Origin: Arthrobacter livingstonensis
GTDB taxonomy: Bacteria; Actinomycetota; Actinomycetes; Actinomycetales; Micrococcaceae
DNA: 41,006 nt
Assembly (NCBI RefSeq): GCF_003219815.1
Contig: NZ_QJVD01000031.1
Span: 1-41,006 of the forward strand
Reading direction: 5' to 3'
A program made the translations under genes and the position numbers. The notes beneath the pieces were generated by a model. That model searched no databases. It worked only from the letters and a program-made list of their open reading frames with translations, and was not told the origin of the DNA. Below are positions 7,495 through 16,783 of this stretch, in pieces. Position 1 is the first letter of the stretch, and each line of letters begins with the position of its first letter.

Positions 7495-9444
7495 ATGACA
7501 CTCCAGACCGACCGCCGGGCCACGCAGACCACACATCCGCTGGACCAGTTGACCACCGAGGACTTCGATGCCGTGCGCTCCGTGCTGGAGCAGGAAGGTC
7601 TCGTTCCGGACACCACCCGGTTCGCCTATGTGGGCCTACTGGAACCGTCCAAGGACGAGTTGTACCCGACACCGGGACCGGGCACCGACCGCCGCGTGCG
7701 GGTCATGCTGTGGGACGCGGCACTCTCCCGCTCCCTGGACGTCGCCCTTTCCCTGACGAGCAAGTCCGTGCTCAGACAGATCGAACTGGACCCCTCAGTC
7801 GACGGTCAGCTTCCGGTGTTGCTGGAGGAGTTTGACCTCATCGAGGAAATCCTCGCCGCGGACGAGGGCTGGATCGCCTCGTTGGCCTCCCGCGGCCTCA
7901 CCACCGCCCAGGTCCGGGTAGCCCCGCTCTCCGCCGGGGTCTTTGAATACGAAAACGAGACCGGCAAGCGCCTGCTGCGCGGGCTGGGCTTCCGCCAGGA
8001 TCACCCCGGGGACCATGCCTGGGCCCACCCGATTGACGGACTCGTGGCGTTCGTTGACGTGGAGAACCGTCGGGTCAGCCACCTGCTCGACGACGGACCG
8101 GTCCCAGTCCCGGAGGTCAACGGGAACTATACCGACCCGGCCATCCACGGGGAACTACGCACCGATCTGAAGCCCATAGAGGTCATCCAGCCCGAGGGCG
8201 CCAGCTTCACCATCGAGGGCAACCACCTCTCCTGGCTCGGCTGGGACCTGCGCGTGGGCTTCGACGCCCGCGAGGGCCTGGTCCTGCACCAGCTGCACCA
8301 CACGCTCAACGGAAACCGTCGTCCAATCATGCACCGCGCGGCCATCTCCGAGATGGTGGTCCCCTACGGCGATCCCGCCCCCTACCGCAGCTGGCAGAAT
8401 TACTTCGACTCCGGGGAGTACCTTGTCGGCCGTGACGCAAACTCACTTAAGCTCGGTTGCGATTGCCTGGGCGAAATCACCTACCTCTCCCCTGTAGTCG
8501 CCGATGACTTCGGCCATCCCCGCACGATCCCCAACGGCATCTGCATCCACGAAGAGGATGCAGGGATCGCTTGGAAGCACACCGACGAATGGGCCAACTC
8601 CAACGAGGTACGTCGCAACCGCCGCCTCGTTGTCTCCTTCTTTACCACGGTCGGCAACTACGACTACGGCTTTTACTGGTACCTCTATCTCGATGGCACC
8701 ATCGAATTCGAGGCCAAGGCAACCGGTATTGTCTTCACTGCGGCGTTGCCGTACAAGGGCTATGAATACGCCTCGGAGATCGCGCCAGGACTTGGCGCCC
8801 CCTACCACCAGCACCTCTTCAGCGCGCGCATGGACATGATGATCGACGGCAACTCCAACCGCGTGGAGGAACTCGACCTGGTACGCCTGCCCAAGAGCCC
8901 GGGCAACCCACACGGGAACGCCTTCACCCAGAAGCGGACCGTGCTGGAGTCCGAGCAACAGGCCATCCGTGACGCGGACGGCACGGTTGGCCGGATCTGG
9001 CACATCAGCAACCCGGAGTCGCTGAACAAGATGGACCAGCCCGTCGGCTATACGCTGTACCCGGAAAACTCGCCGACGTTGGCCATGGCCGATGACTCAT
9101 CCATCGCCTCCCGCGCAGCTTTCGCCCGACACCACCTGTGGGTGACGAAATTCGCCGAGGACGAGCTCTACGCGGCCGGGGACTTCGTCAACCAGCACCC
9201 CGGCGGAGCAGGCCTTCCTGCCTTTGCCGCCCAGGACCGCAACGTCAACGGCGAGGACATCGTGGTGTGGCACTCGTTTGGACTCACCCACTTCCCCCGG
9301 CCCGAGGACTGGCCGATCATGCCGGTGGACACCACCGGGTTCAAGCTCAAACCCCACGGCTTCTTTGACGAGAACCCCACGCTCAACCTCCCCGCGTCCA
9401 CGGCAGGGCATTGCAGCCCGACCGGCTGCCACGACGAGAACTGA
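7495..9444 (+). CDS. Copper-containing primary amine oxidase (TPQ)
   Basis: A 649-residue copper amine oxidase that oxidises primary amines to aldehydes, releasing ammonia and H2O2. The cofactor motif is N388-Y389-D390-Y391, with Tyr389 the precursor of topaquinone. Copper ligands are His438, His440 (HQH) and His599 (GLTHFP), and the catalytic base is Asp305 in [10 protein letters not shown]. Spacings from TPQ to the HxH pair (49) and from there to the third His (159) equal those I recall for the Arthrobacter globiformis phenylethylamine oxidase. The start has a GAGGA ribosome binding site. Substrate (phenylethylamine, tyramine or histamine) cannot be decided. A 16-bp palindromic stem lies just beyond the stop, before tetR. 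Confidence 0.93.
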   Translation: MTLQTDRRATQTTHPLDQLTTEDFDAVRSVLEQEGLVPDTTRFAYVGLLEPSKDELYPTPGPGTDRRVRVMLWDAALSRSLDVALSLTSKSVLRQIELDPSVDGQLPVLLEEFDLIEEILAADEGWIASLASRGLTTAQVRVAPLSAGVFEYENETGKRLLRGLGFRQDHPGDHAWAHPIDGLVAFVDVENRRVSHLLDDGPVPVPEVNGNYTDPAIHGELRTDLKPIEVIQPEGASFTIEGNHLSWLGWDLRVGFDAREGLVLHQLHHTLNGNRRPIMHRAAISEMVVPYGDPAPYRSWQNYFDSGEYLVGRDANSLKLGCDCLGEITYLSPVVADDFGHPRTIPNGICIHEEDAGIAWKHTDEWANSNEVRRNRRLVVSFFTTVGNYDYGFYWYLYLDGTIEFEAKATGIVFTAALPYKGYEYASEIAPGLGAPYHQHLFSARMDMMIDGNSNRVEELDLVRLPKSPGNPHGNAFTQKRTVLESEQQAIRDADGTVGRIWHISNPESLNKMDQPVGYTLYPENSPTLAMADDSSIASRAAFARHHLWVTKFAEDELYAAGDFVNQHPGGAGLPAFAAQDRNVNGEDIVVWHSFGLTHFPRPEDWPIMPVDTTGFKLKPHGFFDENPTLNLPASTAGHCSPTGCHDEN

Positions 9445-9475
9445 CGCGGGGAACCAAAACCGCGGTGATACAGTG

Positions 9476-9509
9476 GCGGCGGGCAGGATCCTTGGATCCT
9501 GCCCGCCGC
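9476..9509. terminator. 16-bp perfect hairpin between amine oxidase and tetR
   Basis: Positions 9476-9491 are exactly complementary to 9494-9509, separated by TT. The stem core is GGGCAGGATCC / GGATCCTGCCC. It lies 32 nt after the amine oxidase stop and 26 nt before the tetR ATG. There is no U-run, so it could be a rho-independent-like terminator, a processing or attenuation element, or a palindromic operator for TetR autoregulation. Confidence 0.55.
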
Positions 9510-9535
9510 GCGTCCCATTAAGGAAGAAGAAACAC

Positions 9536-10141
9536 ATGCCCCGCTTGGTTGACCATGCCGAACGCCGCAGCTCCATCATTGAAACGACGTGGCAGGTCAT
9601 TGCGGACCGGGGAATCGAAAACGCCAGCATGCGCGACATCGCCCGTGAATGCGGCTACGCCGCCCCTGGGATCCTGGCCCACTACTTCCCCAATAAGACA
9701 GCCCTGCTGCTGGCTTCCTACGAACTGATCTGCCAGCGGACCAATGAGCGCATCGCCGAATCCACTGTGGGCAAACGCGGACTCACGGCCCTGCGATCAC
9801 TGTGCATGGAGATTATTCCCGCCGAAGACCTGACCACGGTGGAAGCCAAGGTTGCCGTGTCCTTCTGGCAGCGGGCACAAAGTGATGAAGCCCTCCGCCG
9901 GGTGGGCCGGGACGCCCTTTCGCATTGGCATGCGGAGATCATGGGCTGCCTGGCCGAGGCACAGACCGACACGCCGACAGGCAGACCCGCGGATCCGGAC
10001 TTGTTTACCGACGAACTGCTGAACACCATGATGGGGCTGCACATCACGGCGATGCTTGATCCGTACGCCATGAGCGGTTCACGCCAGCGCAGGTTGATCG
10101 AAACGATGCTCCGGCGAGTCTGCGTTTCGGACGCTAGCTAG
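9536..10141 (+). CDS. TetR/AcrR-family regulator (BetI-like)
   Basis: A 201-residue TetR-type repressor. The N-terminal HTH reads ENASMRDIARECGYAAPGIL followed by AHYFPNKTALL at about residues 27-58; the remainder is an all-helical ligand-binding/dimerisation domain. The ATG at 9536 with AAGGAAG upstream was chosen; the frame stays open far upstream through the amine oxidase gene, but without a ribosome binding site. Directly downstream of the amine oxidase on the same strand, it probably controls that gene or the divergent aldehyde dehydrogenase in response to an amine. Its end overlaps the convergent LysR gene by 8 bp. Confidence 0.87.
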   Translation: MPRLVDHAERRSSIIETTWQVIADRGIENASMRDIARECGYAAPGILAHYFPNKTALLLASYELICQRTNERIAESTVGKRGLTALRSLCMEIIPAEDLTTVEAKVAVSFWQRAQSDEALRRVGRDALSHWHAEIMGCLAEAQTDTPTGRPADPDLFTDELLNTMMGLHITAMLDPYAMSGSRQRRLIETMLRRVCVSDAS

Positions 10142-11060
10142 GTGTCCGGGACGCGGCGGCGGACAAGCCGGCCACCTGTTGGCGGACGGCCTGTCCCACC
10201 GCCCGGATTCTTGCCGTGGGACGTTGGGTGCGCAAACGGGCGATCACTGTCTGCAGTTCAGGTACATCACCCTTGATGGCTACGGGCGCGACGGTCCCGC
10301 CGTCGTAGGTGAAATCGTGCTGGGGGCGCTGGTGCAGGATGGAATAACCATGGCCGTTGGCCACAAAGGTGCGCACCGTCTCATAGCTGCCGGATTGGAA
10401 GCACACGTTCGGCTCCACTCCGGCGTTGGTGAGGATTGAGAGCATCAGTTCCTTGGTGTGGGGAAGGTCCAGCAAAACAAACGGCTCGTTACGCATCTCT
10501 GTCAGCGCCACTTCCGCCCGGTGCGCAAAACGATGGTTCGGCGGCAACGCCAAATAGGGGCGCGCAGCGTGCACGGCCGTGGCGGCGATATCGTCCGGAA
10601 GCCCCAGGTCGTAGCACAACGCCACGTCCACCTGTCCGCTGAGCAGGGCCGCCGAACAGCCTGCGGCATCGGCCTCAACCACCTCCAGCTCCAAATTCGG
10701 GTGGTCGGCCCGCAACCTGACGAGCAGGCCCGGCAATAGAAACGGCGCGAGAGTGCTAAAACACGCCAGCCGCACGTTTCCGGCGATCGTGGTCTGCTCC
10801 CCTCTGGCGTGCTCGACAGCTTCTTCCACGTGGGCGAGAACAGCCTGGGCGTCGCGCAGGAACAACTCGCCGGCGGGTGTCAGCACCAGGCCCTTGGAGC
10901 GTTGTCGGATGAAGAACTGTGAGCCGATCTGGCGTTCGAGCTGCGCGACCGCGCTGGACACCGCCGATTGGGCAACGTTCAAGCGCTCGGCGGCACCGGT
11001 CATCGACAGCCGTGCGGCGGCCTCACTGAAATACCTCAGCTGGGTGAGCGTGACATCCAT
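10134..11060 (-). CDS. LysR-family transcriptional regulator
   Basis: A 308-residue LysR regulator: N-terminal winged HTH (about residues 1-60, TLTQLRYFSEAAARLSMTGA then NVAQSAVSSAVAQLE) and a periplasmic-binding-protein-like effector domain from about residue 90. It is transcribed divergently from ridA-DUF1028-M20-aspA, the classical LysR arrangement, with palindromic T-N11-A type boxes in the shared region. It most likely activates that operon in response to a pathway intermediate. Confidence 0.9.
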   Translation of the reverse strand: MDVTLTQLRYFSEAAARLSMTGAAERLNVAQSAVSSAVAQLERQIGSQFFIRQRSKGLVLTPAGELFLRDAQAVLAHVEEAVEHARGEQTTIAGNVRLACFSTLAPFLLPGLLVRLRADHPNLELEVVEADAAGCSAALLSGQVDVALCYDLGLPDDIAATAVHAARPYLALPPNHRFAHRAEVALTEMRNEPFVLLDLPHTKELMLSILTNAGVEPNVCFQSGSYETVRTFVANGHGYSILHQRPQHDFTYDGGTVAPVAIKGDVPELQTVIARLRTQRPTARIRAVGQAVRQQVAGLSAAASRTPS

Positions 11061-11080
11061 GCACCGAGCCTACGGCATTG

Positions 11081-11125
11081 CATCTGCAAAACAGATGTTT
11101 TAGTTCGAAAAAAACTGTTCGACAG
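11081..11125. promoter_or_regulatory. LysR-type binding sites in the divergent promoter region
   Basis: CATCTG-CAAAA-CAGATG (11081-11097) is a perfect 6-bp inverted repeat with a 5-nt spacer, a good match to the T-N11-A LysR box. CTGTTCGACAG (11115-11125) is a second near-palindrome 17 nt downstream. Together they fit the recognition-plus-activation site layout between a lysR gene and its divergent target. Confidence 0.55.
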
Positions 11126-11215
11126 ATTTGGCTGCCCGTTGGATGCTGGAAGCATACGCCGCATTGAACCGGCTGGTTCCTTCCAGACCACACTGCCACA
11201 GCTAAGGACGATCTC

Positions 11216-11629
11216 ATGAAACACACCCGTATCCGTGCCTTCAACACCAAGGACACCTACCCCGAACAAAACCTGGACAACGATCTTTGCCAGGCCGTCG
11301 TCGCCGGCGGCGTGGTCTACCTGCGGGGCCAGATCGGGCAGGACCTGGACACCCGCGAGTCCGTGGGCATCGGCGACGTGGAGGCGCAGGCCGAAAAAGC
11401 CATGGCCAACATCAAGATGCTGCTCGAGGAGGCCGGAGGCACCCTCGAGGACATAGTCAAGGTGACCGTCTACCTTATCGACCCGCGTTACCGCGAGGCC
11501 GTGTACCGGACCATGGGCCGCTGGCTCAAGGGCGTTTTCCCCGTCTCCACCGGCTTGGTTGTCACCGCGCTGGCCCGTCCCGAGTGGCTCGTTGAAATCG
11601 ACGCCACCGCCGTCCTTTCGCAGGAGTGA
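11216..11629 (+). CDS. RidA/YjgF family protein
   Basis: A 137-residue protein of the Rid (YjgF/YER057c/UK114) family. Recognisable blocks are VVAGGVVYLRGQIGQDLDT, the helix QAEKAMANIKMLLEEAGGTL with EDIVKVTVYL, and the C-terminal RPEWLVEIDATAVL. RidA enzymes hydrolyse reactive enamines/imines; the Arg in the ARPEWLVEI region is in the position of the conserved substrate-binding Arg. First gene of a four-gene operon; the following ATG lies 2 nt beyond its stop. A specialised role on an imine intermediate of the operon's pathway is more likely than housekeeping, but this is inference. Confidence 0.88.
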   Translation: MKHTRIRAFNTKDTYPEQNLDNDLCQAVVAGGVVYLRGQIGQDLDTRESVGIGDVEAQAEKAMANIKMLLEEAGGTLEDIVKVTVYLIDPRYREAVYRTMGRWLKGVFPVSTGLVVTALARPEWLVEIDATAVLSQE

Positions 11630-11631
11630 CC

Positions 11632-12303
11632 ATGACGTTCTGTATTGTCGGCACCGACGGGAACGGCCGTTTCGGCATGGCTGTTTCATCATCCTCCCCG
11701 GCCGTAGCGGCGAGGTGCGTCCACCTGCGTGACGGCGTGGGGGCCGTCAGCTCTCAAAACATCACCGACCCGCGGCTGGGCACCGCCCTGCTTGACCGGC
11801 TGGAAGCCGGCGACAACGCACAGCAGGCCCTGGACGCCGTGGTCGCCACGGCCGATAACATTGATTTCCGCCAACTCGTGGTGCTCGACTCCCGCGGAGG
11901 TTCGGCCGTGTACAGCGGTTCGAGGACCCTGGGGGTCTTTGGGCAGGGCAGCGGTCCCTCATGCGTAGGGGCCGGCAACATGTTAGCGGACGCCGGGGTG
12001 CTGCAGGCGGCCTGTTCCGCGTTTGAGACCGCCAGCGGCGAACTTGAGGTGCGACTCCTGGCCGGGCTGAAAGGGGCCATGGCCGCAGGCGGTGAGGCAG
12101 GGCCCGTGCACTCGGCAGGCCTGTCGGTAGTTTCCGGGCACGGGTGGCGCGACACCGACGTGCGCGTGGACTGGCACGATGATCCGATTGCCGAGCTGGG
12201 CAGGGTGATCGAGGTCTGGATGCCGCAGCGCGACGCCTACGTGACCCGTGGGCTAGATCCTCTCGTCTCCGAGGGCTACGGGGTGCCCGGCGATGAGCGA
12301 TAG
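11632..12303 (+). CDS. DUF1028 family protein (Ntn-hydrolase-like)
   Basis: A 223-residue DUF1028 protein, a family thought to have an Ntn-hydrolase-like fold. The N-terminus MTFCIVGTDGNGRFGMAVSS and the segments SSQNITDPRLGTALLDRL and GNMLADAGVL are family hallmarks. The ATG at 11632 has CAGGAG 5 nt upstream and is preferred to a GTG at 11626. The gene sits between RidA and an M20 amidohydrolase, suggesting hydrolysis of an amide or formyl-type bond; no enzymatic function is assigned. Its end overlaps the M20 gene by 11 bp. Confidence 0.82.
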   Translation: MTFCIVGTDGNGRFGMAVSSSSPAVAARCVHLRDGVGAVSSQNITDPRLGTALLDRLEAGDNAQQALDAVVATADNIDFRQLVVLDSRGGSAVYSGSRTLGVFGQGSGPSCVGAGNMLADAGVLQAACSAFETASGELEVRLLAGLKGAMAAGGEAGPVHSAGLSVVSGHGWRDTDVRVDWHDDPIAELGRVIEVWMPQRDAYVTRGLDPLVSEGYGVPGDER

Positions 12304-13483
12304 CCTCCCCCCGGGATCGGCTCCCTTCCGCGCCGGCCCCGAAACGGCGATCGAGCGCGTCCTTAACTCCGTCCGGGCCGAACACAGCGCCCTGGTAGAT
12401 TACTCCGAGACCCTCCATGCCAATCCCGAACTCGGCTGGGAAGAACACCGGGCAGCAGCCTGGACAGCCGAGTTCCTGGAAGCCCGCGGCTTCGCCGTCG
12501 AACGTGGCTACCTCGGATTCCCCACCGCCATTCGTGCCATACTCGGCTCGGGCAGCCGGCGGATCGGCCTCATGGCCGAATACGACGCGCTCCCCGGACT
12601 CGGGCACGCCTGTGGCCACAACATCATTTCCGCTGCCTCTGTCGGTGCGGCGTGTGCATTGGCCGGTTTCGCCGCCGAATACGACCTGAGCATCGAGCTC
12701 TACGGAACCCCTGCCGAGGAAGGAGGGGGCGGCAAGATCGAATTGCTCAAGCGAGGGGCCTTTGTGGGCCTGGACCTGGCCATGATGGTTCATCCCAGCC
12801 CCGTCGACTCGGCAGTGGCGAACCCTTTTGCCGTCGCCCACCAGCATGTCGAGTACCGAGGCAAGTCCGCCCACGCAGCGGCCTACCCAGACCATGGGGT
12901 CAACGCCAACGATGCCTTCCTCATCGCGCAGATGGCCATCGGCCTGCTGCGTCAGCAGCTGCCGAAGGAAACCCGCGTCCACGGCGTCCAGACGCGCGGA
13001 GGAGAAGCACCCAATGCAATCCCCGAGACCACCCAGGGCCGCTGGTACGTCAGAGCCGAAACCCTCGCCGAACTGGCGCCACTGAACGAGCGGGTAAACA
13101 AGTGCTTTGAGGCGGGCGCCCTGGCCACCGGGTGCGCACTGGAGATCACCGCCGAATCCGAACCCTACTCCGAGTTCCGCACCGATGATCGAGCCCTGGG
13201 CATCTACACGCAGCATGCCGTGGCACTGGGGCGCACCTTCGACGCCCCGCCCGAGCAAGCCACTATGAACCGCGCCTCAACCGACATGGGCAACGTCTCG
13301 CAGATCGTTCCGTCGATCCACCCCTACATAGGTCTCGGCTGTTTCCCGGCAGCCAACCACCAGCCTGAATTCGCCGCCCACTGCATCGGCGACTCGGCCA
13401 ACCTGGCCATACACGACGGGGCAGCCGCCCTGGCACTTACCGCACTGGACTACGTCGGGTTCCCCGAAGCCCGCATGGAATGA
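12293..13483 (+). CDS. M20-family metallo-amidohydrolase (AbgB/M20D-like)
   Basis: A 396-residue zinc/manganese amidohydrolase. Metal-site motifs are GLGHACGHN (Cys107, His109), the pair Glu142-Glu143 in PAEEGGGG, His167 in VHPSP and a final His in AANHQPEF. The dimerisation lid domain contains YRGKSAHAAAYPDHGVNAND, typical of M20D enzymes such as aminobenzoyl-glutamate hydrolase and N-acyl-amino-acid amidohydrolases. It should cleave an N-acyl or similar amide bond of an amino acid. The operon ends with aspartase, so the released amino acid may be aspartate. The stop overlaps the aspA start (ATGA). Confidence 0.88.
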   Translation: MSDSLPPGSAPFRAGPETAIERVLNSVRAEHSALVDYSETLHANPELGWEEHRAAAWTAEFLEARGFAVERGYLGFPTAIRAILGSGSRRIGLMAEYDALPGLGHACGHNIISAASVGAACALAGFAAEYDLSIELYGTPAEEGGGGKIELLKRGAFVGLDLAMMVHPSPVDSAVANPFAVAHQHVEYRGKSAHAAAYPDHGVNANDAFLIAQMAIGLLRQQLPKETRVHGVQTRGGEAPNAIPETTQGRWYVRAETLAELAPLNERVNKCFEAGALATGCALEITAESEPYSEFRTDDRALGIYTQHAVALGRTFDAPPEQATMNRASTDMGNVSQIVPSIHPYIGLGCFPAANHQPEFAAHCIGDSANLAIHDGAAALALTALDYVGFPEARME

Positions 13484-14952
13484 GTGAACAGAACATGGAC
13501 AACCAAACATTTGCCGCCACCGACGAGGCGGGTCAGACGGGCCCGTCGGTCCGCCTCGAGCGGGACTCCCTAGGCGAGCGCGAGGTGCCCGCCGCCGCCT
13601 ACTGGGGCATCAGCACGCTGCGTGCCGTAGAGAACTTCCCCATTAGCGGCCGCCCGGTGGGAAGCATGCGCTCGCTGCTCTGGGCCTTTGGATCGATCAA
13701 GTGTGCAGCCGCCAGGGCCAACGCCACACTTGGCCTCCTCGACGCAGAGCGCGGGCTGGCCATCCAAGCGGCCGCGCTGGAAGTCCGCGACGGGGTCTTC
13801 GACGCAGAATTCCCCGTCGACCGGATCCAGGGCGGGGCCGGCACCAGCACCAATATGAACGTCAACGAAGTCATTGCCAACCGCGCACTGGAGATCCTCG
13901 GGTTCAAAAAGGGCGATTACGCGCAACTGGATCCCATCGACCATGTCAACCGCGGCCAAAGCACGAATGACATCTATCCCACGGCGGTCAAGATCTCACT
14001 TCAGTCCGCGCTGATGGACTACTGCCGCGAGCACCAGCTATTGATCGATTCCTTCGCTGCCAAGGGCAGCCAGTTCGCAGGGATCGTCAAGGTCGGGCGT
14101 ACCCAGCTCCAGGATGCCGTCCCCATGACCCTGGGGCAGGAATTCGGCGCGTTCGCCGAGACGCTGTGCGAAGACTTGGCACGCATGAACGAACTCACCC
14201 CCCACCTCAAGGAGATCAACCTCGGGGCGACGGCCATCGGAACAGGCATCACTGCCCATCCGGAATACCGCTCGCGCGTCACACTCGAGCTGAATGAGCT
14301 GACGGGCCTCGGGCTGGTCTCCGCCCACAACCTGGTCGAGGCGACATCCGACACTGGTGTGTTCATGCTGCTTTCCGGTGTACTCAAGCGTTCGGCCGTT
14401 AAGCTCTCAAAGATCTGCAACGACCTGCGACTGCTCTCCTCCGGACCCCAGGCGGGCTTCAACGAAATTTTCCTGCCAGCCGTTCAAGCCGGATCATCCA
14501 TCATGCCGGGAAAGGTGAACCCGGTGATTCCGGAAGTCGTTAACCAAGTGGCTTTCAAGGTGGTGGGCGCCGATGCAACGGTCACGATGGCCGTGGAGGC
14601 TGGACAGCTGCAATTGAACGCGTTCGAACCTGTCATGGCCGACTGCCTGCTCGAATCCATGGAGTGGTTGACCTCAGCCTGCCGGACGCTGCGCACCAAG
14701 TGTATTGACGGAATCGAGGCCAATGAGCCGGTATTGGCCCGACGCATGGCCGAATCCGTCAGCGTCGTGACCGGGTTGGCACCATTCATCGGCTACACGC
14801 ACGCCGCCGCGTTGGCCAAGGAATCCTTGGCTACCGGCCGCGGCATCAGGGAACTCGTGATCGCGCAAGGGCTCCTTGAGGCGGACCGCCTCGATGCCCT
14901 CCTCTCGCCCTCCACCCTGGCAGGGGTCCCAGTCCCGACCCCTGCGCGATAG
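13480..14952 (+). CDS. aspA: Aspartate ammonia-lyase (aspartase)
   Basis: A 490-residue member of the aspartase/fumarase superfamily. The signature loop GSSIMPGKVNP starts at Gly338, with Ser339/Ser340 in the catalytic-loop position. GGAGTSTNMNVNEVIANRAL and NRGQSTNDIYPTAVKI favour aspartase over fumarase. It deaminates L-aspartate to fumarate and ammonia in the cytoplasm. The ATG at 13480 overlaps the M20 stop; an ATG at 13495 is the alternative. As last gene of the operon it would feed the product of the upstream hydrolase into the TCA cycle. The N-terminal ~20 residues are a poorly conserved extension. Confidence 0.9.
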   Translation: MSEQNMDNQTFAATDEAGQTGPSVRLERDSLGEREVPAAAYWGISTLRAVENFPISGRPVGSMRSLLWAFGSIKCAAARANATLGLLDAERGLAIQAAALEVRDGVFDAEFPVDRIQGGAGTSTNMNVNEVIANRALEILGFKKGDYAQLDPIDHVNRGQSTNDIYPTAVKISLQSALMDYCREHQLLIDSFAAKGSQFAGIVKVGRTQLQDAVPMTLGQEFGAFAETLCEDLARMNELTPHLKEINLGATAIGTGITAHPEYRSRVTLELNELTGLGLVSAHNLVEATSDTGVFMLLSGVLKRSAVKLSKICNDLRLLSSGPQAGFNEIFLPAVQAGSSIMPGKVNPVIPEVVNQVAFKVVGADATVTMAVEAGQLQLNAFEPVMADCLLESMEWLTSACRTLRTKCIDGIEANEPVLARRMAESVSVVTGLAPFIGYTHAAALAKESLATGRGIRELVIAQGLLEADRLDALLSPSTLAGVPVPTPAR

Positions 14953-15226
14953 CGCAGAGCCGCTTGGGCGGACTCGATGGGGAATCACATGGCGTCGTTG
15001 ATTTCCTGTCGACACGGTGCTGGCGATGGGAGTGGGTCGGCAACGCCAATCTTCATCTGAATAATCGATGCAATTGACCGCTAACGAATGTTTGAAAGAT
15101 GATCGAAAATGCGGTTTTGTAAAGGTATTCCGATGGACGAATATCCTCCCCACCGGGGAGCCACCCCTAGCACCCACAGGTGCATAGTCACGTTGGAGCA
15201 GAGTATCTACAGCAATGGAGGTCGGC

Positions 15227-16558
15227 ATGTCGAAGCAAGAGACTGAAGTCGTAATCGTCGGCGCGGGCCAGGCCGGAGTGGCAATGAGCGAGCACCTGAG
15301 TGCCCGCGGCATCCCCCACCTCGTCCTGGAGCGGGACCGTATTGCCGAACGGTGGCGCACCGGACGGTGGGACTCCCTGGTGGCCAACGGTCCGGCCTGG
15401 CACGATCGCTTTCCCGGCTTGGAATTTGACGATGTCAACCCCGAAGGGTTCGCACCCAAGGAACGGGTGGCGGACTACTTCGCGGCATACGCCGAGAAGT
15501 TCGACGCTCCCATCCATTGCGGCGTCGAGGTGAAGAAGGTACGCAGGAACGACGACAGACCTGGTTTCCAGGTGGACACCTCCGAAGGCACCATCAATGC
15601 CCGATATGTTGTCGCAGCAACGGGGCCGTTCCAGCAACCGGTGATTCCCCCAGTCGTCGGCGGAGACACAGAACTCCTGCAGATGCACTCCAGCTCCTAC
15701 CGAAACCCGCAACAGCTTTCCGAAGGCGGGGTGCTGGTCGTGGGCGCCGGATCATCTGGCGTGCAGATCGCCGAAGAACTGCGGCGGTCAGGCCGCCAGG
15801 TCTTTCTCTCCGTCGGTCCACACGACCGTCCCCCGAGGCACTACCGCGGCCAAGACTTCTGCTGGTGGCTTGGCGTCCTGGACAAGTGGTCTGCGGTCGC
15901 ACCCCCCAGTGGTGCAGAACACGTCACCATTGCCGTCAGTGGCGCCAATGGCGGCCATACCGTGGACTTCCGAGCCCTCGCTGCAAACGGCATCAGGCTG
16001 GTCGGACGGACCAATTCGTTTGACAACGGAACCATGCATTTCGCGTCGGACCTTGCACGAAACATCGCCAACGGCGATGCGAACTACTTGTCCGTACTTG
16101 ATGAAGCCGACGCGTACATCGCGCGAAACGGCCTGGATTTCCCGGAAGAACCCCAGGCCCGCGACCTCGGTGCTGAACCGCAGGACGTGACGAGCCTGAT
16201 CAGTGAGCTCGATCTCGCTGCCGCCGGCGTCACGACGATCATCTGGGCAACGGGCTTTGCGGTCGACTACAGCTGGCTCGACGTTGATGTCGTTGACGCC
16301 AACGGCCGGCCCCGGCACCAGCGAGGCGTCTCGCCGGAGAGCGGCATCTACTTCCTGGGATTGCCGTGGCAGTCACACCGTGGATCGAGCTTCATCTGGG
16401 GCGTCTGGCACGACGCCAAGTACCTGGCCGAGCAAATCGTGATTCAGCGCGGCTACCTTGCCCAACTTGGTGACCAACAATGGAACGCACACCACGCTGC
16501 CCAGGACAGCGCCATCGATTTCCTTGAGGAAAAACTCTCAGACGTCCAAGCGGTGTAA
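15227..16558 (+). CDS. Flavin-dependent monooxygenase (FMO/CzcO-like)
   Basis: A 443-residue two-dinucleotide-binding flavoprotein. An FAD motif VIVGAGQAGVAMSEHL lies at the N-terminus and an NADPH motif VLVVGAGSSGVQIAEEL at about residue 173. RWRTGRWDSL and the ATG/WATGF segments are typical of the CzcO/TrkA and FMO groups. The start at 15227 was chosen because GGAGG lies 5 nt upstream; an in-frame ATG at 15215 is weaker. It probably hydroxylates a small organic substrate with NADPH and O2. It follows the aspartase operon after a 274-nt gap and may belong to the same pathway (see findings). The substrate is unknown. Confidence 0.85.
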   Translation: MSKQETEVVIVGAGQAGVAMSEHLSARGIPHLVLERDRIAERWRTGRWDSLVANGPAWHDRFPGLEFDDVNPEGFAPKERVADYFAAYAEKFDAPIHCGVEVKKVRRNDDRPGFQVDTSEGTINARYVVAATGPFQQPVIPPVVGGDTELLQMHSSSYRNPQQLSEGGVLVVGAGSSGVQIAEELRRSGRQVFLSVGPHDRPPRHYRGQDFCWWLGVLDKWSAVAPPSGAEHVTIAVSGANGGHTVDFRALAANGIRLVGRTNSFDNGTMHFASDLARNIANGDANYLSVLDEADAYIARNGLDFPEEPQARDLGAEPQDVTSLISELDLAAAGVTTIIWATGFAVDYSWLDVDVVDANGRPRHQRGVSPESGIYFLGLPWQSHRGSSFIWGVWHDAKYLAEQIVIQRGYLAQLGDQQWNAHHAAQDSAIDFLEEKLSDVQAV

Positions 16559-16706
16559 GAGTCGGGATGGTCAACCGCATCCTCAGCGGCATCAAAAACT
16601 CCCAACGCTTCCGGACCCCCAGGGCTTCTCAATTCTTCCGGGACAACGGACGAACAGGACACCTTGGACGACATGAACCTGAGCGTGGAAAGGATCAATC
16701 CTTTGA

Positions 16707-16754
16707 CGGGAGGTCCCCGGCCCTGCTCTCCAAAGCAGCATCGGGGACCTCCCG
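16707..16754. terminator. Nested stem-loop between monooxygenase and DUF5134 genes
   Basis: CGGGAGGTCCCCG (16707-16719) pairs perfectly with 16742-16754. Inside it, CTGCT (16723-16727) pairs with AGCAG (16734-16738). The result is a two-tier hairpin about 30 nt upstream of the next start codon. There is no U-run. It may be a terminator of the monooxygenase transcript or a structured leader of the DUF5134 gene. Confidence 0.45.
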
Positions 16755-16783
16755 CACTTCACCCCCAACCCCTTAGCGGAAGC

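Noticed and set aside
11762-13258. 498-codon minus-strand ORF over DUF1028 and M20 genes
   Set aside because: It spans two genes with clear family motifs on the plus strand; low-complexity shadow.
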